The notes under the pieces were generated by a model. The model saw only the letters and a list, made by a program, of their open reading frames with translations. It was not told the origin of the DNA and searched no databases. From NCBI RefSeq assembly GCF_000971335.1, contig NZ_JZJL01000025.1:1-64000 (forward strand): 64,000 nt of DNA, in the 5' to 3' direction. Positions 26,868-37,249 of this stretch are shown here, one piece after another (the first letter of the stretch is position 1; every line of letters starts with the position of its first letter). This stretch comes from Chromobacterium vaccinii. Lineage in GTDB: Bacteria; Pseudomonadota; Gammaproteobacteria; Burkholderiales; Chromobacteriaceae. Both the position numbers and the translations under genes were made by a program.

Positions 26868-27980
26868 ATGAAGAAAATCGCACTCGCCGCCGCCATCGCA
26901 GCGGCCATCCCGGCATTCGCTCAAGCCGATGTCAATATCTACGGCTCGCTGCGTACTGGCGTTTCCATCACCAAGAACAGCACCAACAACTACAGCTCCA
27001 CTTTCGGCGTTGACGATTTCGGCAGCCGTATCGGCTTCCGCGGCAATGAAGATCTGGGCAATGGCCTGAAAACCATCTGGCAGGTGGAAACCGGCTTCTC
27101 CACCGACGGCACCACCGGCTTCGGCAGCACCGACTCCGGCACCCTGGCCAACCGCCAGACCTTCGTCGGCCTGGAAGGCGGCTTCGGCAAAATTCGCATG
27201 GGCTACATCACCGATGTGCTGGGCGACACCGAATCCACCGACAACTTGTACGGCCCGTACCGCGACAGCATGGGCACCGGCTTCCCGCTGTACGAAGCCA
27301 CAGACGTGTTCGGCGCCTATGGCGACTCCCGCTTCAAGAACAGCATCCGCTACGACTCCCCGGATTTCTACGGCTTCAACGCCTCGCTGCAATACGGCGC
27401 AGGCGAAAACAGCACCGCCGGCCAGATGAAGCAAGGCGACAAATACGGCCTGCGCCTCGCTTACCAGAATTCCGGCTTCTTCGGCGCCTGGGCCTACGCC
27501 GGCGCGATGAACACCAAAGGCGGCAGCAACAGCTCGACCAACCGCCTGGAAGGCGGCTACACCAGCGACGCGCTGTATCTGGCGGCCAGCTATCAATGGG
27601 TCACGCTCTATGGCGATGCCCACGCCGCCAACAAGGACGGCTCGCTGAAATTGCCCGGCGTCGCCAGCCTGAGCCCCATCATCAATACCGGCATCAACAA
27701 GCTGGAAAACACCGGCTGGGCGCTGAACGCCGCTTACACCATCGGCAACTTCAAGCCGTCGATTGTTTACTCCAAGCGCAACGACGCCAAAGTGGACGGC
27801 ATCCGCTACAGCCTGGGCGCGACCCAATGGGCGATCGGGCTGGACTACACGCTCAGCAAGCGCACGCTGCTGGAAGCCGGCTACGGCCAGGTGAAGGAAA
27901 ACCGAGATGCGCAGACCATCAACAAGCACGCCAAGGACACTTCGTCCACCATCTGGGCGATGATGAAACACAACTTCTAA
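26868..27980 (+). CDS. Outer-membrane porin (Gram-negative porin, Porin_4 type)
   Basis: A 370-residue general porin of the beta-proteobacterial type: 16 beta strands forming trimers in the outer membrane, passing small solutes. The signal peptide is MKKIALAAAIAAAIPAFAQA, followed by DVNIYGSLRTGVS, the standard first strand. Other typical parts are GSRIGFRGNEDLGNGLKTIWQVETGF, RQTFVGLEGGFGKIRMGY and the constriction-loop region after it. The final residues WAMMKHNF end in phenylalanine, the signal read by the Bam assembly machine. The start has only a weak AGAG ribosome site. It is a single-gene unit with its own terminator. Confidence 0.95.
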   Translation: MKKIALAAAIAAAIPAFAQADVNIYGSLRTGVSITKNSTNNYSSTFGVDDFGSRIGFRGNEDLGNGLKTIWQVETGFSTDGTTGFGSTDSGTLANRQTFVGLEGGFGKIRMGYITDVLGDTESTDNLYGPYRDSMGTGFPLYEATDVFGAYGDSRFKNSIRYDSPDFYGFNASLQYGAGENSTAGQMKQGDKYGLRLAYQNSGFFGAWAYAGAMNTKGGSNSSTNRLEGGYTSDALYLAASYQWVTLYGDAHAANKDGSLKLPGVASLSPIINTGINKLENTGWALNAAYTIGNFKPSIVYSKRNDAKVDGIRYSLGATQWAIGLDYTLSKRTLLEAGYGQVKENRDAQTINKHAKDTSSTIWAMMKHNF

Positions 27981-28005
27981 GTCTCCCCGGTTTCAGGAAT
28001 GTGCG

Positions 28006-28033
28006 AACGGCCGCCCGATGGGCGGCCGTTTTG
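28006..28033 (+). terminator. Terminator after the porin gene
   Basis: An 11-base perfect stem (28006-28016 with 28020-28030, three-base loop) running into TTTTGCTTTG. Confidence 0.9.
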
Positions 28034-28049
28034 CTTTGCGACGCCCAAA

Positions 28050-28078
28050 CAAAAACGCCAGCCTGAGGCTGGCGTTTT
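28050..28078. terminator. Terminator after dnaJ (minus), possibly bidirectional
   Basis: A 12-base perfect stem (28052-28063 with 28067-28078, three-base loop) with A and T runs at its ends. It lies 22 bases after the dnaJ stop on the minus strand. Confidence 0.9.
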
Positions 28079-28099
28079 GCGCTGCGGGCGAAAAGCGGC

Positions 28100-29224
28100 T
28101 TATTCGAAGAAGTCGCGCAGCTTGTCCATGAAGGACTTGGAACGCGGATTGTGGGTGGCCACATCGCCCTGGCTGATCGCCTCGAACTCGCGCAGCAACT
28201 CTTTCTGGCGCTCGGTCAGCTTGACCGGGGTTTCCACCACCACATGGCAATGCAGGTCGCCGAATTCGGCACCGCGCACCGCCTTCACGCCCTTGCCGCG
28301 CAGGCGATAGACGCGCCCGCTCTGGGTTTCCGGCGAGATCTTCACCTTGGCCATGCCGTCTAGCGTCGGAATTTCCACCTCGCCGCCCAATGCCGCGGTG
28401 GAGAAGGAAATCGGCATCTCGCAGTGCAGGTCCATGCCGTCGCGCTGGAACACCGTGTGCTGCTTGATATGAGTGACCACATACAAGTCGCCCGCCGGGC
28501 CGCCATTCTGCCCCGGCTCGCCCTCGCCGCCCAGGCGGATGCGGTCGCCCTCGTCGACGCCGGCCGGGATCTTCACGTTCAGCGTCTTGGTGGTTTTCTT
28601 CTGCCCTGCGCCGTGGCAACTGGTGCACGGATCGGTGATCTGCTTGCCCGTGCCATGGCAAGTCGGGCAGGTTTGCTGGATCGAGAAGAAGCCCTGGCTC
28701 ATCCTCACCTGGCCGTGGCCGCCGCAGGTGGCGCAGGTCTTGGGCTGGGTGCCCGGCTTGGCGCCGGTGCCGCTGCAGGTGGAGCAGGATTCGTGCGACG
28801 GGATGCGGATCTGTTTCTCGCAGCCGCGCGCCGCTTCTTCCAGCGAAATCTCCATGTTGTAGCGCAGATCGGCTCCGCGGTAGACATTGGAGCGCCCGCC
28901 GCCGTTGCCGCCCCGGCCGCCGCCGAAGATGTCGCTGAAAATGTCGGCGAAATCGCCGAAACCGCCGAAGCCCTGCCCGCCGCCCCCGCCGGCCTGCGGG
29001 TCAACCCCGGCATGGCCGAACTGGTCGTAGGCGCCGCGCTTCTGGCTGTCGGACAGGATCTCGTAGGCCTCCTTCACCTCCTTGAACTTGTCCTCCGCTT
29101 CCTTGCTGTCCGGATTGCGGTCCGGATGGTATTTCATCGCCAGCTTGCGGTAGGCTTTCTTGATGTCGTCGTCGGAAGCGTCTCGGTTGACGCCGAGCAC
29201 GTCGTAGTAGTCTCGTTTGGACAT
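28100..29224 (-). CDS. dnaJ: Chaperone protein DnaJ (Hsp40)
   Basis: DnaJ binds unfolded proteins and stimulates the ATPase of DnaK. At 374 residues it is close to E. coli DnaJ (376). The J domain is at residues 1-70 with YHPDRNPD carrying the HPD motif; a Gly/Phe-rich region follows ([14 protein letters not shown]); four CxxCxGxG zinc repeats ([32 protein letters not shown]) are at about 130-210; and the C-terminal substrate-binding domains complete it. The start is the ATG at 29222-29224, which gives [11 protein letters not shown]. The gene lies 13 bases after a fatty-acid desaturase gene, which separates it from dnaK. Confidence 0.97.
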   Translation of the reverse strand: MSKRDYYDVLGVNRDASDDDIKKAYRKLAMKYHPDRNPDSKEAEDKFKEVKEAYEILSDSQKRGAYDQFGHAGVDPQAGGGGGQGFGGFGDFADIFSDIFGGGRGGNGGGRSNVYRGADLRYNMEISLEEAARGCEKQIRIPSHESCSTCSGTGAKPGTQPKTCATCGGHGQVRMSQGFFSIQQTCPTCHGTGKQITDPCTSCHGAGQKKTTKTLNVKIPAGVDEGDRIRLGGEGEPGQNGGPAGDLYVVTHIKQHTVFQRDGMDLHCEMPISFSTAALGGEVEIPTLDGMAKVKISPETQSGRVYRLRGKGVKAVRGAEFGDLHCHVVVETPVKLTERQKELLREFEAISQGDVATHNPRSKSFMDKLRDFFE

Positions 29225-29237
29225 CTTGCTGTCACTC

Positions 29238-30347
29238 TCAAATTCTGGTTGCCGCAGCAACAGGGCCCACGCTCAGCGCGGCCGGTTGTCGCCCCATCTG
29301 TTTCAAAAAGCGGAAATGCGCCCTCATCGCCGACCACACCGACTGGAACGACTGGTAGGGCATGCCATGCTCGCGACAGGCTTCGGCGACTATCCTGCTC
29401 AGCGCCGGATAGTGGACATGGCTGGTCTTGCGGAACAAATGATGCTCGACCTGGAAATTCAGGCCGCCCATGTAAAAAGTCACCAGGCGGTTACCGCAAG
29501 CGAAATTGGCCGTGGTTTTCAACTGGTGCACCGCCCACTCGTCCGCCATCTTGCCGTCGCCGTCCGGCAGCGGAAACGCCGCGCCTTCCACCGTGTGGGC
29601 CAACTGGAACACCACCGACAAGGTCAGGCCGAACAGCAGGTGCACGCCCAGGAAGGCCAGCAGCACATGCGAAAACGGATGGTACAAAGCAGGCAGAACC
29701 AGCGCATAGCCGATATACAGCAACTTGGTGGCCACGAAATAAGGCCATTCCCACCATGCCCGCTTCGGCAGCGGCGTGTCGCCGATCTTGCCGCGTATCA
29801 TCTTGTGCCAATCGCTGAACAGCAACCAGAACAGCGTCAACAGGCTATACAGGACCACCGCGTACCAATGCTGCAGCCGGTGCCAGGGCCGCCACTGCGT
29901 GGCAGGCGACAAGCGCATCAGGCTGCCCAGCGCGATGTCGTCGTCCTTGCCCTCGACATTGGTGTAAGTGTGGTGCAGCACATTATGCTTCTGCTGCCAC
30001 ATGCTCTGGCTGCCGCCCAGCACTTCCATGCTGGAGCCCATCAGCCAATTCACCCAGCGCTTGCGCGAATAGCTGCCGTGCGCGCCGTCGTGCATCACGT
30101 TGAAGGCGATCAGCACCAGGCCCTGCGTCAGGCCGAAACCTGCCAGCAGCGCCGTCCACAGATGCTCCGCGCCCCACACCAGCATCGCGTAGCTGAAACC
30201 AGCCAGCGCGTAGGAAAACACAGTCTTGAAATGCAGCAGCCGATTGCCGGTGTGGCGTTGGCCGGTTTGCTGAAAATAGGCGTCAACCCGGGACTTCAGC
30301 GTTTCGAAAAACGGCCCTCGGGCCGAAAAGGTGATACGGGACGACAT
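29238..30347 (-). CDS. Fatty-acid (acyl-CoA/front-end type) desaturase between dnaK and dnaJ
   Basis: A 369-residue membrane-bound desaturase, an oxygen-using di-iron enzyme that inserts a double bond in an acyl chain. Its histidine boxes are HDGAHGS (about residue 86), [10 protein letters not shown] (about 120) and, near the C-terminus, NFQVEHHLF. The Q-x-E-H-H form of the last box is that of linoleoyl-CoA or front-end desaturases rather than simple delta-9 enzymes. Three to four membrane helices are visible around [24 protein letters not shown] and [16 protein letters not shown]. The ATG has a GGAGAG ribosome site. Its position inside the chaperone operon, 118 bases after dnaK and 13 before dnaJ, suggests co-expression with the heat-shock proteins. 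Substrate and double-bond position are unknown. Confidence 0.88.
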   Translation of the reverse strand: MSSRITFSARGPFFETLKSRVDAYFQQTGQRHTGNRLLHFKTVFSYALAGFSYAMLVWGAEHLWTALLAGFGLTQGLVLIAFNVMHDGAHGSYSRKRWVNWLMGSSMEVLGGSQSMWQQKHNVLHHTYTNVEGKDDDIALGSLMRLSPATQWRPWHRLQHWYAVVLYSLLTLFWLLFSDWHKMIRGKIGDTPLPKRAWWEWPYFVATKLLYIGYALVLPALYHPFSHVLLAFLGVHLLFGLTLSVVFQLAHTVEGAAFPLPDGDGKMADEWAVHQLKTTANFACGNRLVTFYMGGLNFQVEHHLFRKTSHVHYPALSRIVAEACREHGMPYQSFQSVWSAMRAHFRFLKQMGRQPAALSVGPVAAATRI

Positions 30348-30390
30348 GCACTCTCCAAAAGACCGAACCTGAAGACGTCACGCAAACGCC

Positions 30391-30440
30391 GATGACCGGA
30401 GCAAGCCCCGGGGCTTCCCGGAGGGCTTGGCCCGGTCATC
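30391..30440 (-). other. Structured intergenic element between dnaK and the desaturase gene
   Basis: An outer nine-base inverted repeat (30391-30399 with 30432-30440) encloses a 14-base perfect palindrome (30403-30416). There is no T run, so it is not a usual terminator; it might stabilise the dnaK message end or be a processing site. Confidence 0.5.
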
Positions 30441-30465
30441 TGGCGCCATCATGACAAGACGGCTA

Positions 30466-32394
<1,929 letters not shown>

Positions 32395-32462
32395 GATGTA
32401 TTCCTTTTCTCTATTCGTTCCGGCCTTGGCTTGTCTGATAGCCAGGGCCTGTTGTCTCAATA

Positions 32463-32489
32463 AATATTGGCTATGCCGCGCTTTTCAAG
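32463..32489 (-). promoter_or_regulatory. Sigma-32-like promoter before dnaK
   Basis: On the minus strand, CTTGAAA (32483-32489) is followed after 12 bases by CCAATATT (32463-32470), close to the heat-shock consensus CTTGAAA-N11-16-CCCCATNT. It lies in the grpE-dnaK gap. Confidence 0.55.
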
Positions 32490-32508
32490 AGGGCGGCATC
32501 GGCCTTTT

Positions 32509-33054
32509 TTATGCTTTGGCCTTGGCCACCACCACCATGGCCGGGCGCAGCACGCGATCGGCCAGCAAATAGCCCTTCTGCATCACCCGCACGACGGTGT
32601 TCGGCTCGGCGTCGGACTCTTCGGCGCTCATCGCCTGGTGCTGGTGCGGATCCAGCTTGTCGCCGGCCTTGGGCGCGATGTCCTTGATCTGGGCTTTGTC
32701 GAAGGCGGAGACCAGCTGCTTCAGCGTCAGGTCCACGCCCATCTTCAGGGTGTCGATCTGGCCGCTCTGGTCCAACAGCGCCATTTCCAGGTAATCCTTG
32801 ACCGTCACCAACTCGCCGGCAAACTTGCTGATCGCATATTTATGCGCAGCGGCCACTTCGTCCTGAGCGCGGCGGCGCTGGTTGTCCAGCTCCGCGCGGG
32901 CGCGCAGCAGGGTGTCGTTCAGTTCGGCGATTTCAGCTTCCAGCCCGGCGATATGCTGCTCGGGAGTCTGCTCCAGCTCGGTGTGCGCCTCGCTGGCGGT
33001 ATCGGTCATTTCGTTTTCCACGGCTTCGGCCGCCTGGTTTTGGTTCTCTTGCAT
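32509..33054 (-). CDS. grpE: Nucleotide-exchange factor GrpE
   Basis: GrpE releases ADP from DnaK and so resets the chaperone cycle. The 181-residue protein has an acidic, disordered start, a long coiled-coil helix (about residues 35-85, EQHIAGLEAEIAELNDTLLRARAELDNQRRR) and a C-terminal beta domain with GVDLTLKQLVSAF and a final VRPAMV-type strand. The start is the ATG at 33052-33054 with a strong GAGGAAAC ribosome site; a frame seven codons longer lacks one. It is the first gene of grpE-dnaK-desaturase-dnaJ, downstream of a sigma-32-like promoter. Confidence 0.95.
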   Translation of the reverse strand: MQENQNQAAEAVENEMTDTASEAHTELEQTPEQHIAGLEAEIAELNDTLLRARAELDNQRRRAQDEVAAAHKYAISKFAGELVTVKDYLEMALLDQSGQIDTLKMGVDLTLKQLVSAFDKAQIKDIAPKAGDKLDPHQHQAMSAEESDAEPNTVVRVMQKGYLLADRVLRPAMVVVAKAKA

Positions 33055-33098
33055 GACGTTTCCTCGGAATTGCACCGGCTAAATTGATGTCCAGACCC

Positions 33099-33127
33099 AA
33101 GGTAGGGACTTTCGCAGCGATTTCAAG
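33099..33127 (-). promoter_or_regulatory. Sigma-32-like heat-shock promoter of grpE
   Basis: On the minus strand, CTTGAAA (33121-33127) is followed after 13 bases by CCCTACCTT (33099-33107). The -35 matches the heat-shock consensus exactly and the -10 is similar to CCCCATNT. It ends 45 bases before the grpE start. Confidence 0.75.
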
Positions 33128-33272
33128 CCCCGATCTGCATATCTCCACTCCAAGAAAAAATAATCAATGTGCGTATTTCTACTGCTGATTTTTCGTAAAC
33201 AATGTTTTTGCCAAGCCCAAATATTCGTTTGAAGCAGCACATTGTTAGCTTATGAAAATGTTGTTTTTTTTC

Positions 33273-33314
33273 TGTGCTGCACCGCACACAACGCGATTTT
33301 TTTGTGCTTATAAT
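33273..33314 (+). promoter_or_regulatory. Candidate aceA promoter with upstream inverted repeat
   Basis: A perfect TATAAT lies at 33309-33314. Just upstream, TGTGC (33273-33277) and GCACA (33284-33288) form a short inverted repeat that could be an operator. No good -35 is seen, so activation by a regulator is possible. Confidence 0.4.
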
Positions 33315-33494
33315 GGCCGCACACCAAGGAGAAAACCGTTGCGGCGGTGCAAAAACGCAGCCCCGCTCGGCCAAGAAAAATCAGGTCGAACAGACCCGGT
33401 TTCGACAAAAATCCGGCACACCGGATACGCCGTACAGCCATCGAGGACGCCGGTTCGCCGGCGAGCACAGAAACGTTTCGAGAAGGGTTTCAAT

Positions 33495-34793
33495 ATGACG
33501 ACTCGCGAACAACGCATTGCAGCCATCCAGAAAGACTGGGACGAAAACCCGCGCTGGAAGGGAATCAAGCGTGGCTACAGCGCCGCCGACGTCGAGCGCC
33601 TGCGCGGCTCGCTGCAGGTGGAGCACAGCCTGGCGCGCCACGGCGCGGAAAAGCTGTGGAAGCTGGTCAACAACGAACCGTACGTCAACTGTCTGGGCGC
33701 GCTGACCGGCGGCCAGGCCATGCAGCAGGTGAAAGCCGGCGTCAAGGCCATCTACCTGTCGGGCTGGCAGGTGGCGGCGGACAACAACGAATACTCGGCG
33801 ATGTACCCGGACCAGTCGCTGTATCCGGTGGACTCGGTGCCCAAGGTGGTGGAACGCATCAACAACGCCTTCACCCGCGCCGACGAAATCCAGCACGCCA
33901 AAAACATCGAACAAGGCGACAAGGGCTATGTCGACTACTTCGCGCCCATCGTCGCCGACGCCGAAGCCGGTTTCGGCGGCGTGCTGAACGCCTATGAGCT
34001 GATGAAGTCGATGATCCGCGCCGGCGCCGCCGGCGTGCACTTCGAAGACCAGCTGGCCTCGGTTAAGAAATGCGGCCACATGGGCGGCAAGGTGCTGGTG
34101 CCGACCCAGGAAGCGATCCAGAAGCTGATCGCCGCCCGCCTGGCGGCCGACGTCTACGGCGTGCCGACGCTGGTGATCGCCCGCACCGACGCCGAAGCGG
34201 CCGACCTGCTGACCAGCGACGTCGACCCCAACGACGAGCCCTTCCTGACCGGCGAGCGTACCGCCGAAGGCTTCTACAAGACCAAGAAGGGTCTGGAGCA
34301 AGCCATCAGCCGCGCGGTGGCCTATGCCGACTACGCCGACCTGGTGTGGTGCGAGACCGGCACGCCGGACCTGGAGTTCGCGCGCAAGTTCGCCGAAGCC
34401 GTGCACGCGAAGCATCCGGGCAAGCTGCTGGCCTACAACTGCTCGCCGTCGTTCAACTGGAGAAAGAACCTGGACGACGCCACCATCGCCAAGTTCCAGC
34501 GCGAGCTGGGCGCGATGGGCTACAAGTACCAGTTCATCACCCTGGCCGGCATCCACAGCATGTGGTTCAACATGTACGACCTGGCGCAGGATTACGTGGC
34601 GCGCGGCATGTCCGCCTACGTCGAAAAAGTGCAGGAGCCCGAGTTCGCTGCCCGCGACCGCGGCTACAGCTTCGTGTCCCACCAGCAAGAAGTGGGCACC
34701 GGCTACTTCGACGACGTCACCACCGTGATCCAGGGCGGCGCCTCCAGCGTCACCGCGCTGACCGGCTCCACCGAGGAAGAACAGTTCCATTAA
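33495..34793 (+). CDS. aceA: Isocitrate lyase
   Basis: AceA cleaves isocitrate to glyoxylate and succinate, the first step of the glyoxylate shunt used for growth on acetate or fatty acids. At 432 residues it equals the E. coli enzyme in size (434). The active-site signature is [11 protein letters not shown] with the catalytic cysteine near residue 194, and the conserved YNCSPSFNW and [11 protein letters not shown]-like segments are present ([13 protein letters not shown]). The start is the ATG at 33495 with GAAGGG upstream; the frame is open much further upstream, but that part is not protein-like. Malate synthase is not adjacent. A terminator separates it from rraA. Confidence 0.97.
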   Translation: MTTREQRIAAIQKDWDENPRWKGIKRGYSAADVERLRGSLQVEHSLARHGAEKLWKLVNNEPYVNCLGALTGGQAMQQVKAGVKAIYLSGWQVAADNNEYSAMYPDQSLYPVDSVPKVVERINNAFTRADEIQHAKNIEQGDKGYVDYFAPIVADAEAGFGGVLNAYELMKSMIRAGAAGVHFEDQLASVKKCGHMGGKVLVPTQEAIQKLIAARLAADVYGVPTLVIARTDAEAADLLTSDVDPNDEPFLTGERTAEGFYKTKKGLEQAISRAVAYADYADLVWCETGTPDLEFARKFAEAVHAKHPGKLLAYNCSPSFNWRKNLDDATIAKFQRELGAMGYKYQFITLAGIHSMWFNMYDLAQDYVARGMSAYVEKVQEPEFAARDRGYSFVSHQQEVGTGYFDDVTTVIQGGASSVTALTGSTEEEQFH

Positions 34794-34837
34794 GCCGCCA
34801 CAAGCGGCGCCCCCAAAGCCCGCGTACCCCGCGGGCG

Positions 34838-34870
34838 ATGCCGCCCACCCTCACCGGTGGGCGGCATTTT
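34838..34870 (+). terminator. Terminator after aceA
   Basis: A 12-base perfect stem (34838-34849 with 34856-34867, six-base loop) followed by TTTT, 44 bases after the aceA stop and 17 before rraA. Confidence 0.85.
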
Positions 34871-34887
34871 CATATCTGGGAGACGAC

Positions 34888-35367
34888 ATGAGCTTGGCCA
34901 CCACCGACCTGTGCGACGCTTTCGACGCGGAAATCCAGGTTCTGGACCCGATCTTTCAATCATTCGGCGGCAACCTCCGCTTTCACGGCCCGATCGCCAC
35001 GCTGAAGCTGTTCGAGGACAACAGCCTGGTGCGCGAGACGCTGGGCGAAGCCGGAAACGGCCGAGTGCTGGTGGTGGATGGCGGCGGCTCTCGCCGTTGC
35101 GCGCTGCTGGGGGACCAGTTGGGCGAACTGGCGGTGAAGAACGGCTGGGCCGGGCTGGTGATAGACGGCTGCGTGCGCGACTCAGCCGCCCTGTCCAAGC
35201 TGCCGCTGGGCGTCAAGGCGCTGGCCGCGCATCCGCGCAAGTCGGTGAAGCTGGGCAGCGGCCAAAGGGATATCGCCGTGCGCGTCGGCGGCTGCGAGCT
35301 GCGGCCGGGACAATGGCTGTACGCCGACGAGGACGGCGTGGTCGTCAGTGCCCGGCAGCTGGCCTAG
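34888..35367 (+). CDS. rraA: RraA-family protein (RNase E inhibitor or HMG aldolase)
   Basis: A 159-residue trimer-forming protein of the RraA family. In E. coli RraA (161 residues) binds RNase E and slows RNA decay; many relatives are 4-hydroxy-4-methyl-2-oxoglutarate aldolases instead. The N-terminus [24 protein letters not shown] and [19 protein letters not shown] match RraA. Unlike E. coli RraA, it keeps GDQLGELAV and DGCVRD, residues that form the aldolase metal and substrate site, so catalysis is possible. The start has GGGAGACGAC upstream. It follows aceA past a terminator and overlaps the end of the convergent GFA gene by four bases. Confidence 0.9.
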   Translation: MSLATTDLCDAFDAEIQVLDPIFQSFGGNLRFHGPIATLKLFEDNSLVRETLGEAGNGRVLVVDGGGSRRCALLGDQLGELAVKNGWAGLVIDGCVRDSAALSKLPLGVKALAAHPRKSVKLGSGQRDIAVRVGGCELRPGQWLYADEDGVVVSARQLA

Positions 35368-35771
35368 CCGCCGCAGCGCTGATGCACTGGCAGCGCGCTC
35401 TGCGCGTTGGCGGTGCCCCACTCCAGCCGCTGCTCCCACCAGGTATGATGCTCCGGCACCAGCACCTCGGGCGTGTCCAGCGAGGCGGCGGTGACGTCGA
35501 TCTCTTCGGGATCGGACTCGTGGAAATAGGTGAGCGTGGAGCCGCAATGCGGGCAGAAGCCGCGCGACACCGCCGCCGACGAGTGGTACTGCATCGGCCG
35601 CTCGCCGCGCCACTCCAGCTCGTGCACCCGGATGGTGAACCAAGTGACGAAGGCGGCGCCGCTGGCCCGTCGGCAACTGCGGCAATGGCAATGGGTGATG
35701 TGGCATGGCGTGCCGCGCAAGCGATAGCGCACCGCGCCGCACAGACAGCCTCCAGTCAGGCCTACGCTCAT
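35364..35771 (-). CDS. GFA-family (glutathione-dependent formaldehyde-activating type) zinc protein
   Basis: A 135-residue cytoplasmic protein of the Gfa/CENP-V fold. Zinc-binding cysteines appear in [22 protein letters not shown] and FCPHCGSTL, the standard three-part pattern of the family. Only a few members have been shown to act on S-hydroxymethyl-glutathione; most have no known substrate, so the family name should not be read as function. The ATG has an AAGGAG ribosome site. It is convergent with rraA, overlapping it by four bases, and divergent from the binding-protein gene at 35938. Confidence 0.9.
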   Translation of the reverse strand: MSVGLTGGCLCGAVRYRLRGTPCHITHCHCRSCRRASGAAFVTWFTIRVHELEWRGERPMQYHSSAAVSRGFCPHCGSTLTYFHESDPEEIDVTAASLDTPEVLVPEHHTWWEQRLEWGTANAQSALPVHQRCGG

Positions 35772-35937
35772 CGACGCTCCTTCGCAGGATTGGAACGCGG
35801 CATTCGCCGCCTCTCCATTTCACTATGCCTCAGCCATGCTGCAAGTGCAAAAAAACCATTGCGCCAGGCCCGTCAGGCATCCCGGACAGATGGCAAACGC
35901 CGCATACAATGGAATATGCACTTCTTGGGAAACCGCC

Positions 35938-36735
35938 ATGCGCCGCATCCTCTCCGCCGTCTTGCTCTGCCTGACTCTGCCTCATGCGCCCGCCTCGGCC
36001 CAGGAACCCGACCGCTCGCCGGTGCACATCTGCGACGACGGCGACGAATGGCCGCCGTACACCTATTACCGCCGGGCCGACGGCAAGCCGACGACCGAGA
36101 TCACCGGTTTTTCGGTAGAAGTGATAAGCGCCATTCTCGGCAAGCACGGCATACCGTTCTCCATTGTCCTGCCGCCGTGGAAACGCTGCCTGGCCTCGAT
36201 AGAGGCGGGTGAGAACTACGTGATGGCGCTCAGCGCCAGCAAGAACCCGGACCGGGAGAAACGCTTCCTGTTTTCATCGCCCTACTACCAGACTCATTAT
36301 TACGTGTTCTACTCGAAAGACCGCTTTCCCCAGGGGCTGAAGCTGGACAGCCAGGCCGATCTCAACCGCTACCGGCTGGGCGGCGTCAAAGGCTATGCCT
36401 ATGCCAGCCTGGATAGCGTGGACAAGAGCAGGATGATACTCGCCGCCAGTTATACCGAACTGGTTAAGATGATGAAGGCCGGCCGGCTGGACGTGTTCGC
36501 GGAGGACTATGAAGTGATGGCCGGCCTGGCCAGCATAGGCACGCTGGACGTGATCGGCGACGCGGCCATCGGACACGCTCCGCTGCCCGGCACCCATCCC
36601 AACCCCTTCCACATGATTTTCAGCCGCAAAAACCCGCGCAGCGAGGCATTGCGACAGCTGGTGGACGAAGAGCTGGAATCGATGCGGCGCTCCGGCCAGT
36701 TGGCGCGCCTGCTGGCCAAGTACGTCAAACGCTAG
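35938..36735 (+). CDS. Periplasmic solute-binding protein, family 3 type
   Basis: A 265-residue exported protein of the amino-acid-type binding family. The signal peptide is MRRILSAVLLCLTLPHAPASA, cleaved before QEPDR. Typical marks are EITGFSVEVISAIL (first lobe helix), VLPPWKRCLASIEAGENYVMALSASKNPDREKRFLFSSPYYQ (ligand-pocket region), RYRLGGVKGYAYAS (crossover) and RQLVDEELESMRRSGQLARLLAKY at the end. The start is the ATG at 35938, which begins the signal peptide, with GGGA upstream. No transporter subunits are nearby, so it is an orphan like the one at 196-906; the two share the W-x-R pocket style only loosely. Ligand unknown. Confidence 0.85.
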   Translation: MRRILSAVLLCLTLPHAPASAQEPDRSPVHICDDGDEWPPYTYYRRADGKPTTEITGFSVEVISAILGKHGIPFSIVLPPWKRCLASIEAGENYVMALSASKNPDREKRFLFSSPYYQTHYYVFYSKDRFPQGLKLDSQADLNRYRLGGVKGYAYASLDSVDKSRMILAASYTELVKMMKAGRLDVFAEDYEVMAGLASIGTLDVIGDAAIGHAPLPGTHPNPFHMIFSRKNPRSEALRQLVDEELESMRRSGQLARLLAKYVKR

Positions 36736-36784
36736 CAAAAAAGCAAATCGCCGCGGGCGGCCCGTTCGGACTGCCGAGCGGCGA
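36736..36784 (-). terminator. Terminator of the pcnB-pan operon, after panD
   Basis: A seven-base stem (36748-36754 with 36778-36784) with a long GC-rich loop. On the minus strand it is followed by TTTGCTTTTTTG. It begins 21 bases after the panD stop. Confidence 0.75.
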
Positions 36785-36805
36785 CAAGGCAAAGCGAATG
36801 GATGA

Positions 36806-37186
36806 TCAGGCCGGCTGGGTCGGCGTGGCGCCCTTCACTTCGGTGAGGCGGTTTTCGCCGTCGACGAACACCAGCCTGGGCGAATGGCCCTTCAGCTCGG
36901 CGTCCTCGTACTGCGCGAACGAGGCGATGATCAGCAAATCGCCCGGCGCGGCGCGGCGCGCGGCCGAACCGTTGACCGAGATCACGCCGGAGCCGCGCTC
37001 GGCCTTGATCGCGTAAGTGGCGAAACGCTCGCCGTTGGTGACGTTCCAGATCTGCACCTCTTCGTACTCGAGAATGTCCGCCGCTTCCAGCAGATTCTCG
37101 TCGATGGCGCAGGAGCCGATGTAATGCAGCTCCGCATGCGTGGTGGTCACGCGGTGGAGCTTGGATTTGAGCATATTGCGTTGCAT
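36806..37186 (-). CDS. panD: Aspartate 1-decarboxylase
   Basis: PanD makes beta-alanine from aspartate, one half of pantothenate. The 126-residue proenzyme cuts itself between G24 and S25 (in HYIGSCAID), creating the pyruvoyl cofactor on the new N-terminal serine; both residues are present. The N-terminus [12 protein letters not shown] and the [13 protein letters not shown] and [14 protein letters not shown] segments are typical. It lies 63 bases after panC on the same strand and is the last gene of the operon. Confidence 0.97.
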   Translation of the reverse strand: MQRNMLKSKLHRVTTTHAELHYIGSCAIDENLLEAADILEYEEVQIWNVTNGERFATYAIKAERGSGVISVNGSAARRAAPGDLLIIASFAQYEDAELKGHSPRLVFVDGENRLTEVKGATPTQPA

Positions 37187-37249
37187 GGCAGTTTTCCTTC
37201 TCGTTCCGTTTCGCGGTGTCCGGCGCGGCGTCGGCCGCGCCGGCGACTC

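Larger units (their letters stand above)
33055..33494. other. Divergent control region between grpE and aceA
   Basis: 440 bases. The grpE side holds the sigma-32-like promoter. The middle (about 33160-33310) is AT-rich. The aceA side has a TATAAT and a short inverted repeat, then about 180 bases of untranslated leader without a credible gene. Confidence 0.6.
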
